Position numbers and translations under genes: made by a program | The notes under the pieces: generated by a model | Seen by the model: only the letters and a program-made list of their open reading frames with translations | Database searches by the model: none | Told to the model about the DNA's origin: nothing | Origin: Paraburkholderia sp. | Lineage (GTDB): Bacteria; Pseudomonadota; Gammaproteobacteria; Burkholderiales; Burkholderiaceae | DNA length: 64,000 nt | Direction: 5' to 3' | NCBI RefSeq assembly: GCF_004298475.1 | Contig: NZ_SCRP01000029.1 | Location: 1 to 64,000 of the forward strand | In this document: positions 36,384 to 44,294 of the stretch, in pieces | How positions within the stretch are numbered: position 1 is the first letter of the stretch | Layout: the number at the start of each line of letters is the position of its first letter

Positions 36384-37238
36384 TCAGCCGCGGTTGAGCC
36401 GCTTCGAAAGATCGGCGACGAGAATCGCCATGCGCGCCGGCTTCTCATAGCACGCGACGTCGTAGTGGCGCACGACCTCGCTGATCTCCGATTCGCTCGC
36501 CTTGCCGGTCAGCAGTTCGCCGGTCAGCACGAAGATCGGCGCGTCGGGATTCTCGGACGCGCGCACGAGCCGGATCGCGTCACCTGCGGTCTGGGCGCCG
36601 AACAGCCAGTCGATCACCACGGCGTCGTACACCTGGTTCGCGAGCGCGCCTTCGAAGGCGGCGAGGCCGTAATGGGCCGTGGCCGCATAGCCGTTTTGTT
36701 CGAGGTAGTCGCGCAGGTTGTCGGCGGAGGCGCGGTCGTCGTCGACGACGGCGACCAGCGGCTTGTCGGCCTCGGCGCGGCGCGGAGAAATCTCGATCTT
36801 GAGGACTTCGCGCGCGTCCTGGTAGTGCGTGCCGTCGGGGCGCACGACGCGCCACTGTCCCTGCGTTTCATACGCGATGAATTCAGGCCGGCAGCCCGGC
36901 TCGACTGGCGTGCCGATCCACGCGACGCACGGCAGCACGGCAGCGTTCACGTACAGCCGCGCTTCATGCGCGCTCGCGCCCGCCACGTACGGATCGGGCA
37001 GTTGCGTGCCGAAGAGATGCCCGGCCGGCTCGCCGAACGCGGCGGCGACCTTCGTGATCTGCGCGAGCGTCCATGGGCTTTCGCCGCGCAGCTTGCGGTG
37101 CCCTTGCGAAAAGCTCAGTTCGAGGATCCGGCAGAGCTCGGTCGTCTGTTGGCGCTTGCCGATGCCACGACGGCTCATCAGCGCGCGCACGCGCTCCGCG
37201 ACCGTGGCCGGATCGGTTGTGTGTGCTACGTTTGACAT
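36384..37238 (-). CDS. BetR-domain DNA-binding protein with C-terminal receiver
   Basis: 284 residues. The N-terminal BetR-type helix-turn-helix spans ~12-72: VAERVRALMSRRGIGKRQQ then ELSFSQGHRKLRGESPWTL. A middle region (~80-155) has no known motif. A receiver domain follows (~160-280) with Asp166-168, acceptor Asp210 (VVIDWLFGAQ) and Lys in CYEKPAR. The residue after the acceptor turn is Phe-Gly rather than the usual Pro, so phosphorylation geometry may differ. It converges on the hybrid kinase with 33 bp between stops. A DNA-binding domain ahead of the receiver reverses the usual order. Confidence 0.82.
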   Translation of the reverse strand: MSNVAHTTDPATVAERVRALMSRRGIGKRQQTTELCRILELSFSQGHRKLRGESPWTLAQITKVAAAFGEPAGHLFGTQLPDPYVAGASAHEARLYVNAAVLPCVAWIGTPVEPGCRPEFIAYETQGQWRVVRPDGTHYQDAREVLKIEISPRRAEADKPLVAVVDDDRASADNLRDYLEQNGYAATAHYGLAAFEGALANQVYDAVVIDWLFGAQTAGDAIRLVRASENPDAPIFVLTGELLTGKASESEISEVVRHYDVACYEKPARMAILVADLSKRLNRG

Positions 37239-37699
37239 CCTGCCTGCGAGCTCGATGACTCAGTTTTTTTGACCAGGGGTGGTGTGCGGCCGCTCGCTTG
37301 CCACGGTCGGATCACGTACAGATCGTCCCGGGAGCAGGCGGCGCGCATTATTCTAAACGCATCAATTATCGGCAACCTGGTTTTTATATGACTAAATTGG
37401 GGGCCGGAGAACGTTTGCCTGACGTTATCTTTATTTCTGACAGACTTGCTGGTTTTCAGACGCGGCTGCGGTCAATCCATGGGCGGGCGAAGCGGTGCGC
37501 GGGCGATTATCGGCGCCGTCGCCGGGCGCATCCGTGGTCCGTTTAGTAGTCCGCTTGATGGACTGCTTTGTAGCTAGGCGTGCAGGCGCGCTCGGGCGTG
37601 AGCGAAAGACGGCAAGAGGTGCGCGAAAGACGGCGCGTGGTGGCAGGCTGGCGGGCCGTCGGGAACCGGCGGCCCGGTGGGGCGGGAGGTGTCGGTGTC
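37239..37699. other. Intergenic region upstream of the BetR-receiver gene
   Basis: About 460 bp, partly A/T-rich (37360-37440). It contains the promoter at 37347-37375 and the 3' flank of the alcohol dehydrogenase gene. No gene is seen. Confidence 0.5.
37347..37375 (-). promoter_or_regulatory. Possible promoter of the BetR-receiver gene
   Basis: On the minus strand TTGCCG and AATAAT are separated by 17 bases. This places the start of transcription about 100 bp before the ATG at 37238. Confidence 0.4.
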
Positions 37700-38761
37700 T
37701 TAGCGCGCGGCCTCGCGCAGCGTGTCGATATCGATCACGAAGCGGTACTTCACATCGCTCTTGAGCATGCGCGCGTAAGCCGTGTTGATGTCCTGCATCT
37801 TGATCATCTCGATGTCCGACGTGATGCCGTGCTGCCCGCAGAAGTCCAGCATTTCCTGCGTTTCTTCGATGCCGCCGATCAGCGAGCCCGCGATGCGCCG
37901 CCGCTTGAAAATCAGGTTGAACACCTGCGGCGACGGGTGATCGTGTTCGGGCGCGCCCACGAGCACCATCGTGCCGTCGCGCCGCAAGAGCTGGATGAAC
38001 GGGTTCAGGTCGTGTTGCGCGGCGACCGTGTTGACGATCAGATCGAAGCTGTTGGCGTGCGCCTTCATCTGCTCCGGGTCCTTCGATATCACGACCTCGT
38101 TGGCGCCGAGACGCTTGCCGTCCTCGATCTTCGACTGCGACGTGGTGAACAGCACGACGTGGGCGCCCATCGCGTGCGCGAGCTTCACGCCCATGTGACC
38201 GAGTCCGCCGAGGCCCACGATGCCGACTTTCTTGCCCGGGCCCGCGCCCCAGGTGCGCAGCGGCGAGTAGGTGGTGATGCCGGCGCACAGGAGCGGCGCG
38301 GCGCTTGCGGGGTCGAGGTTTTCCGGCACGCGCAGCACGAAGGCTTCGTCGACGACGAGCTGCGTGGAATAGCCGCCGAAGGTGGTCTCGCCGCTCACGC
38401 GGTCGATGCCGTTATAGGTGCCGACGAAACCGTTCTCGCAATACTGTTCGAGGCCTTCGGCGCAGCTTGCACAGGTGCGGCACGAATCGACGAGACAGCC
38501 CACGCCGACGAGCTGGCCGACCCGGTAACGCGTGACGCCCGGACCGGTTTCGGCCACGCGTCCGACGATTTCGTGGCCCGGCACGACCGGGTACATCGTG
38601 TTGTGCCATTCGTTGCGCGCCTGGTGCAGGTCGGAGTGGCACACGCCGCAATACTGCACGTCGATGCGCACATCGTATTCGCGCAGGGCGCGGCGCTGAA
38701 ATTCGAACGGTGCGAGCGGCGTGCTTGCGTCACGGGCGGCATAGCCGTAAGTCGGGTACAT
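37700..38761 (-). CDS. NAD(P)-dependent zinc alcohol/aldehyde reductase (YahK/CAD-like)
   Basis: 353 residues. Catalytic zinc ligands are in CGVCHSDLHQARNEW and the GHE of VPGHEIVGRV. The structural zinc site is CRTCASCAEGLEQYC. The cofactor fold has GIVGLGGLGHMGVKLA. It belongs to the cinnamyl-alcohol/YahK group, which reduces aldehydes with NADPH. Its ATG (MYPTYGYAARD) follows ACAGGAGTCAAC. It is divergent from an AraC-type regulator, an arrangement seen with aldehyde-responsive reductases. A 9-bp repeat (GGCGAGGTT) lies in its leader at about 38780-38806. Confidence 0.93.
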   Translation of the reverse strand: MYPTYGYAARDASTPLAPFEFQRRALREYDVRIDVQYCGVCHSDLHQARNEWHNTMYPVVPGHEIVGRVAETGPGVTRYRVGQLVGVGCLVDSCRTCASCAEGLEQYCENGFVGTYNGIDRVSGETTFGGYSTQLVVDEAFVLRVPENLDPASAAPLLCAGITTYSPLRTWGAGPGKKVGIVGLGGLGHMGVKLAHAMGAHVVLFTTSQSKIEDGKRLGANEVVISKDPEQMKAHANSFDLIVNTVAAQHDLNPFIQLLRRDGTMVLVGAPEHDHPSPQVFNLIFKRRRIAGSLIGGIEETQEMLDFCGQHGITSDIEMIKMQDINTAYARMLKSDVKYRFVIDIDTLREAAR

Positions 38762-38975
38762 GTTGACTCCTGTTGTGACCGGCGAGGTTGGCGAGGGTAG
38801 CGAGGTTGGGTCTCGCGGCAGGGTTCCCATCGTAAGGACCGGGCCGTGGCCGGGGAATACCTGAATCTATCGAAGACTTGCCTGATTCTCCTGGGTGCGG
38901 GCACGCCGGAGGGATCGGTGATAGATTTCCAAGCCTGTTTCTCTGCAATGTGTTTGCATTTGGGGCACATACGAC

Positions 38976-39992
38976 ATGACACACATTCCTGCTCCTGCCA
39001 CATCGGCCAGCCATAAGGCCAGCCACGAAGGCGGCCCGATCGACGAGGGCGGCTACACGCAGCGCCGCATGGTCGAACTGCTCACGCAACTTACGCGCCA
39101 GGACGGCGTCAATCCTTCCGCGCTCGAGTGCGTGAGCCTCATGCGCGCGAGCGTTGCGCGTCCGCGCACGCCGGTCATGTACGAGCCGAGCATTTTCATC
39201 GTCTGCCAGGGCCGCAAGCGCGGCTTTCTCGGCGATCAGGTGTTCGTCTACGACGCGCAGCAATATCTGGTGCTTTCGGTTCCGCTGCCGTTCGAATGCG
39301 AAACCGAAGCGAGCCCGGAGGAACCGCTGCTCGGCATTTCGATTCGCGTCGATCTGACGATGGTCGCCGAACTGTTGATGGCGCTGAACGAGTCGCGCGG
39401 CAGCACGGTTTCGGAGCCGCGCGGCATCTACGCCACGCAGCTCGACGCACCGCTCTCCAACGCCGTCTTGCGCCTGCTCGACGCGCTCGCTTCGCCGTGC
39501 GACGCTCGCATTCTCGGGCCGTCGATCGTGCGCGAGATCCTCTACCGCGTGCTGACCGGCGTGCAGGGCGACGCGATTCGCGCGGCGCTCGCGCACCAGC
39601 ACCACTTCGGCCGCATTGCGAAGGCGCTGCGCCGCATCCACGCCGACTATTGCACCGGCCTCGACGTCGACATGCTCGCGAACGAGGCGGGCATGAGCCT
39701 CGCGGTCTTCCATGCGCACTTCAAGACCGTGACGTCCACGTCGCCGATGCAATACGTGAAGACCACGCGCCTGCATCACGCGCGGTTATTGATTGCGCAT
39801 GACGGGCTCAATGTGAGTGCTGCGGCGGCGCGCGTGGGATATGAGAGCGCGTCGCAGTTCAGCCGCGAGTTCAAGCGCCTGTTCGGCCTGAGTCCGGCCG
39901 ACGAAATGCGGCGTGCGCGCGGAGAGGCCCAGGCCGAGGTCGCGGCGCCGCGCGTCGCGCCGGCTGCGCCGCGTTATGTGACGGCGGTTTAA
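38976..39992 (+). CDS. AraC-family regulator, divergent from alcohol dehydrogenase
   Basis: 338 residues. The N-terminal AraC_N cupin-like domain (PVMYEPSIFIVCQGRKRGFL; QYLVLSVPLPFECE) binds the inducer. The C-terminal HTH_18 follows (LANEAGMSLAVFHAHFKTVT; ARVGYESASQFSREFKRLFG). The type is that of YqhC-like activators, which respond to reactive aldehydes and control a neighbouring reductase; the pairing here fits. 214 bp separate the starts. Confidence 0.92.
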   Translation: MTHIPAPATSASHKASHEGGPIDEGGYTQRRMVELLTQLTRQDGVNPSALECVSLMRASVARPRTPVMYEPSIFIVCQGRKRGFLGDQVFVYDAQQYLVLSVPLPFECETEASPEEPLLGISIRVDLTMVAELLMALNESRGSTVSEPRGIYATQLDAPLSNAVLRLLDALASPCDARILGPSIVREILYRVLTGVQGDAIRAALAHQHHFGRIAKALRRIHADYCTGLDVDMLANEAGMSLAVFHAHFKTVTSTSPMQYVKTTRLHHARLLIAHDGLNVSAAAARVGYESASQFSREFKRLFGLSPADEMRRARGEAQAEVAAPRVAPAAPRYVTAV

Positions 39993-40151
39993 CTCGCGTC
40001 AAAAAACCTGGATCAGTCGTATGTCGAATCAACGGCGAAACGATCAGGCCAGGCGGCGTGGATTCCGCTTGCCGCTTGCCGCTTCGGCATGGCGCGGGCG
40101 GGTTGGCGTCGTGTCTTCTTATTTCACCCGAGTCGTGTAGAGTCGTTGTGT

Positions 40152-40173
40152 GCGGCACGGACTGACGTGCCGC
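40152..40173. promoter_or_regulatory. Perfect 8-bp inverted repeat before the globin-GAF-EAL gene
   Basis: GCGGCACG and CGTGCCGC flank a 6-base spacer, 35 bp before the ATG. A TGTAGAGT sequence (possible -10) lies at about 40136. It could be an operator or a leader hairpin. Confidence 0.45.
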
Positions 40174-40207
40174 TTCACCTTCAGAGGCGCCTCGGCGGAA
40201 TCGAAGA

Positions 40208-42247
40208 ATGCAAACATTGATCGAGGCGCTAAACCAGTGTGCGGTCCTCGTCGTGAATCAGTTCTATGAGGAGCTGTCACGATTACCCAAATCCCGGCTC
40301 ATTCTGGAAATGTTGTCGCCGGATGAAGTCGTTCATCTGAAATCGAAGCAGATCCAGAATCTTCTCGCCCTCTCGGACCCCGACCTGACCGCGGACGGCC
40401 ACGCCGAGATGGCGCTGCGCATCGGCCGCATTCACGCCATCGTGGGGCTCGACAAGGAAGAGCTGGTGCGCAGCCGCGGCATTCTCCAGGAACTGCTTTT
40501 CAAGCTCATCAGCAAGCGGGTGAGCGGCGAATCCCTTTCGCTTTACGCGAGCCGCCTCACGACCGATCTCGCCTGGCAGCTCAAGGCGTATCAGAACGTG
40601 CAGGATTCGCAGCAGGAAGTCCTGCTGCGCGTCACGCGTCTCGTGTGGGAAGCGGGCAGCTATACGAATTTCATCGACGACCTGGTCGAAGTGCTTTCGG
40701 CCCATGACGAGATCGCGGCCAGCATCATCGGGCGTCCCGATGAGCACGGCTTCTTTCACTTCGAGGCAGGCGCCGGCGCCCACGCGCGCGTCGGGCTGCT
40801 CGAGGCGCTGACCGACGAGAGCCGGCCCATCAGCGTACGCGCCGACAATCCGCTGGGGCAGAGCGCAGTGGGACGCGCGTGGCGCAACGGCAAGGCTGAA
40901 CGCGTGCTCAACTACCAGACCGATCCGCTCGTCGAACGGTGGCGCGAACTCGCGCGCCGCGAAGGATTGCGCTCGGCGGTGGCGATCCCGATCGCGGCTC
41001 AGGGCCAGTCGCCGATGGCGATCCTCGTGCTCTTCAGCGCATTGCCGGGCGGTTTCATCGGTCCGCACCAGGTGGCGTTCATCGAACTGCTGCAGACCTT
41101 GCTCGGCTGCGCCGCGATGCGCCTGCAAACCCAGGACGGCAAGAGCCACGCGGTCCCGGTGAGCGTGCGGCAGCACTGGGCCGCGCTCGTGCGCACGGAT
41201 GGGCTGGAGATGTACTATCAGCCGCTTCTGAACCTGCGCACGTGGCAAGTGGGCAAAGCCGAAGCGCTCGCGCGGCTGCACGACGGCGGGCGCGTGCTCA
41301 CGCCGGATGCGTTCCTTTCCTCCCTTGCCTCGGACGATCTGCTCGCGCTGTATACGCACGGCCTCGACGAGGCGCTCACGGATCGCAAGCAGTGGCTGCG
41401 CGATAACCTCGATCTGGAAATCTCGATCAATTTGCCGCCCGCGGCGCTCAACGATATCCGCTATTTCGAAGCGACGAGTTCCGCGCTGGCGGCGCACGCG
41501 TGTGCGCCGACGAAACTCACGCTTGAAGTTCTGGAGAACGAATCCTTGTCGTTGAGCCAGGGGCAGTGCGCGATTCTCGATCGCTTTCGCGGGCTCGGCG
41601 TGCTGCTTGCGCAGGACGACCTCGGCTCGGGTCACAGCGGGCTTGCGCGACTGCGCGAGCTGCCGTTCGACTGGATCAAGATCGATCGGGAAATCGTGCG
41701 CATCGACGGTGACGGCGCACTCGACGTGCTGCGCTTCATCTTTCAGCTCACGCACCTCGGACATGCGCTGGGCAAGCTGGTGCTTGCGGAGGGGATCGAT
41801 ACGATCGAGCTCGTGCACGCGTTGTCGATACTCGGCGTCGACGGCGCGCAGGGCTACGTGATTGCACGGCCAATGGAGGCCGGACGCATGCGCGAATGGA
41901 TGGCGAATCAACCGTCCTGGCCGGTCGCGCCGCGCAGCGAGAGCGTGCTTGCGCGTCTCGCGCGCTTCGTGCTGTGGGAGGAGCGCGTAGCGTTGATTTC
42001 AGCGGTGCCCGGCGCGGGGCAGCGTCTGCTTGACGCGCCGCACGGGCGGAGAACGGATGATCCCGCCGTCGATGAGTTTGCCCGGTCGCTCACCGAATTC
42101 GACGACATTCTGCCGTCTGGAAACGGCCATGATGCGGTACGGCAGGCGTTGCTGCGCACGCTGTTGACCGAGGGCCGCAACAGCGGCGCCTACCGTTCGG
42201 CGGTGCGGCAGTTGATGACGGCCATCGGGCATGCTGCTTCTGTGTGA
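40208..42247 (+). CDS. Globin-coupled GAF-EAL c-di-GMP phosphodiesterase (predicted)
   Basis: 679 residues. Residues ~1-135 look like a protoglobin/globin-coupled sensor (FYEELSRLPKSR; ALRIGRIHAIVGLDKEEL), with His76 as candidate proximal heme ligand. A GAF-like domain spans ~145-305. The EAL domain spans ~325-565 and keeps the catalytic set: Glu352 (AEAL), Asn408, Glu440, Asp470/471 (QDDLGSGHSGL), Lys491 and Glu528 (LAEGID), with GAQGYVIARP after it. About 110 further residues (570-679) are unassigned. Predicted role: O2- or NO-responsive hydrolysis of c-di-GMP. No GGDEF domain is present. Confidence 0.82.
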   Translation: MQTLIEALNQCAVLVVNQFYEELSRLPKSRLILEMLSPDEVVHLKSKQIQNLLALSDPDLTADGHAEMALRIGRIHAIVGLDKEELVRSRGILQELLFKLISKRVSGESLSLYASRLTTDLAWQLKAYQNVQDSQQEVLLRVTRLVWEAGSYTNFIDDLVEVLSAHDEIAASIIGRPDEHGFFHFEAGAGAHARVGLLEALTDESRPISVRADNPLGQSAVGRAWRNGKAERVLNYQTDPLVERWRELARREGLRSAVAIPIAAQGQSPMAILVLFSALPGGFIGPHQVAFIELLQTLLGCAAMRLQTQDGKSHAVPVSVRQHWAALVRTDGLEMYYQPLLNLRTWQVGKAEALARLHDGGRVLTPDAFLSSLASDDLLALYTHGLDEALTDRKQWLRDNLDLEISINLPPAALNDIRYFEATSSALAAHACAPTKLTLEVLENESLSLSQGQCAILDRFRGLGVLLAQDDLGSGHSGLARLRELPFDWIKIDREIVRIDGDGALDVLRFIFQLTHLGHALGKLVLAEGIDTIELVHALSILGVDGAQGYVIARPMEAGRMREWMANQPSWPVAPRSESVLARLARFVLWEERVALISAVPGAGQRLLDAPHGRRTDDPAVDEFARSLTEFDDILPSGNGHDAVRQALLRTLLTEGRNSGAYRSAVRQLMTAIGHAASV

Positions 42248-42304
42248 TTGCAGACTTGCGCAGACGGAAGTTGCCTGCATGACCAAGAGCCGCGCATAAC
42301 GGAC

Positions 42305-43261
42305 TCAACCGCGATTTTCCGTCGGGAGATGTGCCGCAAAGCCCTCGCGCAGCGAAGCTTCCTGCTTCTCGAACAGTGCCGGATTTCCCTTTCTGAGCTT
42401 TTCGAGATTGATGAGCTTCCACCTTATGGCTGGCAGTTCGCTCAAGTGCCTGTAAGGCATCAGGGACCAGTCGGGGGCGGCGCGAACGAGGGAAATCAGG
42501 AACTGGCGGTGTTGATCGGTCAGGGCGACCGGCAGCTCCCGATGCAGACGTTCCTGCATCGCTTCGAGTACATCGAGGCCGACGATCTCTTTCGTCATCC
42601 CGACGAAGTCACTCTCGTAGGCGCCCGCCATCGAACGCTTGTGGTTAAACAACACTTCGTGAATCGGCCGGTTGTGCCCCGCGAGGTAAGCCACGAAGGC
42701 ATCCACGATATCGGCACGCAGACCGAAGGCCGAGAACATGTGCATCGCGTCAAACAGGTCACGTGGGTGCTGGCGGTCCAGCGCCGCGACGAGCTTGCTC
42801 CCGTAGAGTTCGGCTTCGTGGAGGGTGGGCACGACGATACGGGTGTTGAACAGTTCTTCTGCGGATTTCACGAGAGGGCGCGGGACCGGCTCCAGCAATG
42901 TGCCTCTGAACACGTAGTTGACTTCCACCTTGACCGAGGTTTCGCCTGAGATCACGATGAGCTTCACTTCATCGCCCTTGGCCTTACCGGAGGTGGTGGC
43001 CGCCGAAAACTTCGTGGCATGTCCCTCGGTCTCGATACGTGCTCTGGCGCGTTCGATCTCTTTGCTGATCGCGGTGATCGCTTCGTCACGGTCGAGTTTT
43101 GGGTCCGTCACCACGACATCGATGTCAACAGAGAGGCGAGGCATTTCCTGCAAGAACAGATTCAACGCGGTTCCACCTTTCATCGCGAAAAGAGGCGTGT
43201 CGAAAATGATCGGTGCGATGCCCAGCATCAGCCGGACCGTGTCCACGTAAATCTCGTTCAT
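42305..43261 (-). CDS. abiEii: AbiEii/AbiGii-type nucleotidyltransferase toxin
   Basis: About 318 residues. The nucleotidyltransferase signature is FAMKGGTALNLFL then RLSVDIDVVV, which supplies the Gly-Gly and the DxD-type carboxylates. Further conserved parts are the KLIVISGE/KVEVNYVFRG strands and HEAELYGSKLVAALDRQHPR. In type IV AbiE systems this protein transfers nucleotides and is bacteriostatic until countered by AbiEi. Start: the ATG overlaps the antitoxin TGA (ATGA), although the frame is open further upstream. Confidence 0.88.
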   Translation of the reverse strand: MNEIYVDTVRLMLGIAPIIFDTPLFAMKGGTALNLFLQEMPRLSVDIDVVVTDPKLDRDEAITAISKEIERARARIETEGHATKFSAATTSGKAKGDEVKLIVISGETSVKVEVNYVFRGTLLEPVPRPLVKSAEELFNTRIVVPTLHEAELYGSKLVAALDRQHPRDLFDAMHMFSAFGLRADIVDAFVAYLAGHNRPIHEVLFNHKRSMAGAYESDFVGMTKEIVGLDVLEAMQERLHRELPVALTDQHRQFLISLVRAAPDWSLMPYRHLSELPAIRWKLINLEKLRKGNPALFEKQEASLREGFAAHLPTENRG

Positions 43262-43998
43262 TCTGGTTTGAGCGTGATCCGGCCATTTTTTGTCTGATTC
43301 GACCATCTTTTCCCGGCGCCGAGACGGTCCACATGCTTCTGAATTCCCTGAGCCCACGGAAAATCGGCCTCAAACCCGAGGTTACGCACAAGCCTGACAA
43401 CTTTCACGCGGTGGCAGTGGCTCAAAAACTCGTCCAGCACGTCGGCGCGCAGGTTACGCAGGCTCACCATCAGGTTGCTCGCTTCCTCAAGCGACTGGCC
43501 TTTCCCGATGTCGCTGGCCAGTTCCAGAATCGCGCGCTCAGGCACGGACACCTTGACCTCCGGGTCGCCCGCAGGGAGCGGTTTCAGGCCCTTTTCGTAG
43601 GGCAGATCGTCGTCGAAAAGGGCGGTGGTCTGAAATGAGTAGGTCAGGTGCTGGCCTACCCAGGAGGGGATGCGATATGGCTTTTGGCCCCATAGCACAA
43701 CTTTTTCCCGAAACGCGATGTTGTGACGGACGCCCTGCCACGAAAGAGCTGTTTTCCCCCCGACGTGAAGACCGGCAATGTGTCGCGTCAGGTATGCGAT
43801 CGAACCGTCCCTTGTCGGAGTGTCGCCGGTCAAAAGGTATGCGCCCTGCGAGAGCCGTTGCAGCCACCCGGATTTGACCATCTGCGCCGCGAGCGCGGCG
43901 CTGATCCCCATGTTCCTGAGCATGCCGGAATCGACAGGATGACCGCGCCGACTCTCCTGCATCAGCCGCTGGACTGTTTTGTTACTCATCGACGCCAT
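43258..43998 (-). CDS. abiEi: AbiEi-type antitoxin
   Basis: 246 residues. The N-terminal winged helix (VDSGMLRNMGISAALAAQMV; GWLQRLSQGAYLL) is followed by the AbiEi C-terminal domain (IAYLTRHIAGLHVGGKTAL; VSVPERAILELASD). It is upstream of and overlaps the toxin gene, as is usual in AbiE operons. Such antitoxins repress their own promoter by binding inverted repeats. A second ATG 3 codons in (MSNKTV) is an alternative start. The pair differs in base composition from neighbours, consistent with transfer. Confidence 0.88.
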   Translation of the reverse strand: MASMSNKTVQRLMQESRRGHPVDSGMLRNMGISAALAAQMVKSGWLQRLSQGAYLLTGDTPTRDGSIAYLTRHIAGLHVGGKTALSWQGVRHNIAFREKVVLWGQKPYRIPSWVGQHLTYSFQTTALFDDDLPYEKGLKPLPAGDPEVKVSVPERAILELASDIGKGQSLEEASNLMVSLRNLRADVLDEFLSHCHRVKVVRLVRNLGFEADFPWAQGIQKHVDRLGAGKRWSNQTKNGRITLKPE

Positions 43999-44023
43999 CC
44001 GGTTGCGTTATTTGATTGCAGTA

Positions 44024-44051
44024 TATATAGGATATTTTGAATTATCTGCAA
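44024..44051 (-). promoter_or_regulatory. Promoter of the abiE operon
   Basis: On the minus strand TTGCAG and TATATA are separated by 16 bases in an A/T-rich stretch, with the -10 about 25 bp before the antitoxin start. Confidence 0.6.
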
Positions 44052-44072
44052 ATTTTTAACGTCACCGATAAT
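44041..44072. promoter_or_regulatory. ATTATC/GATAAT inverted repeat, possible AbiEi operator
   Basis: Hexamers at 44041-44046 and 44067-44072 form an inverted repeat that overlaps the -35 of the abiE promoter. Position fits autorepression; the sites are short. Confidence 0.35.
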
Positions 44073-44218
44073 TTGACGAGCCGGTGTGATCTCGTGGTTC
44101 CCGCGTTGTTTGCATACTAAAACCACGGAGGATAGTTGATTTTTTGCACGTAAATAACGCCAATTGGCGAGGGCGGATACATCAGGCCCCTCTGCCGACG
44201 AGACGTCCCCCTGACAGC

Positions 44219-44256
44219 AAAAAAAGAAGCCTGCCATCCATGAGATGGCAGGCTTC
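44219..44256 (-). terminator. Terminator of nrdJ
   Basis: A perfect 13-bp stem (44226-44238 with 44244-44256) has a 5-base loop. Read leftward it is followed by seven T, so it terminates the nrdJ transcript. Confidence 0.92.
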
Positions 44257-44294
44257 GTGGTTCGCACCCGTACTTCAGACGCCTGCTACAGCGC

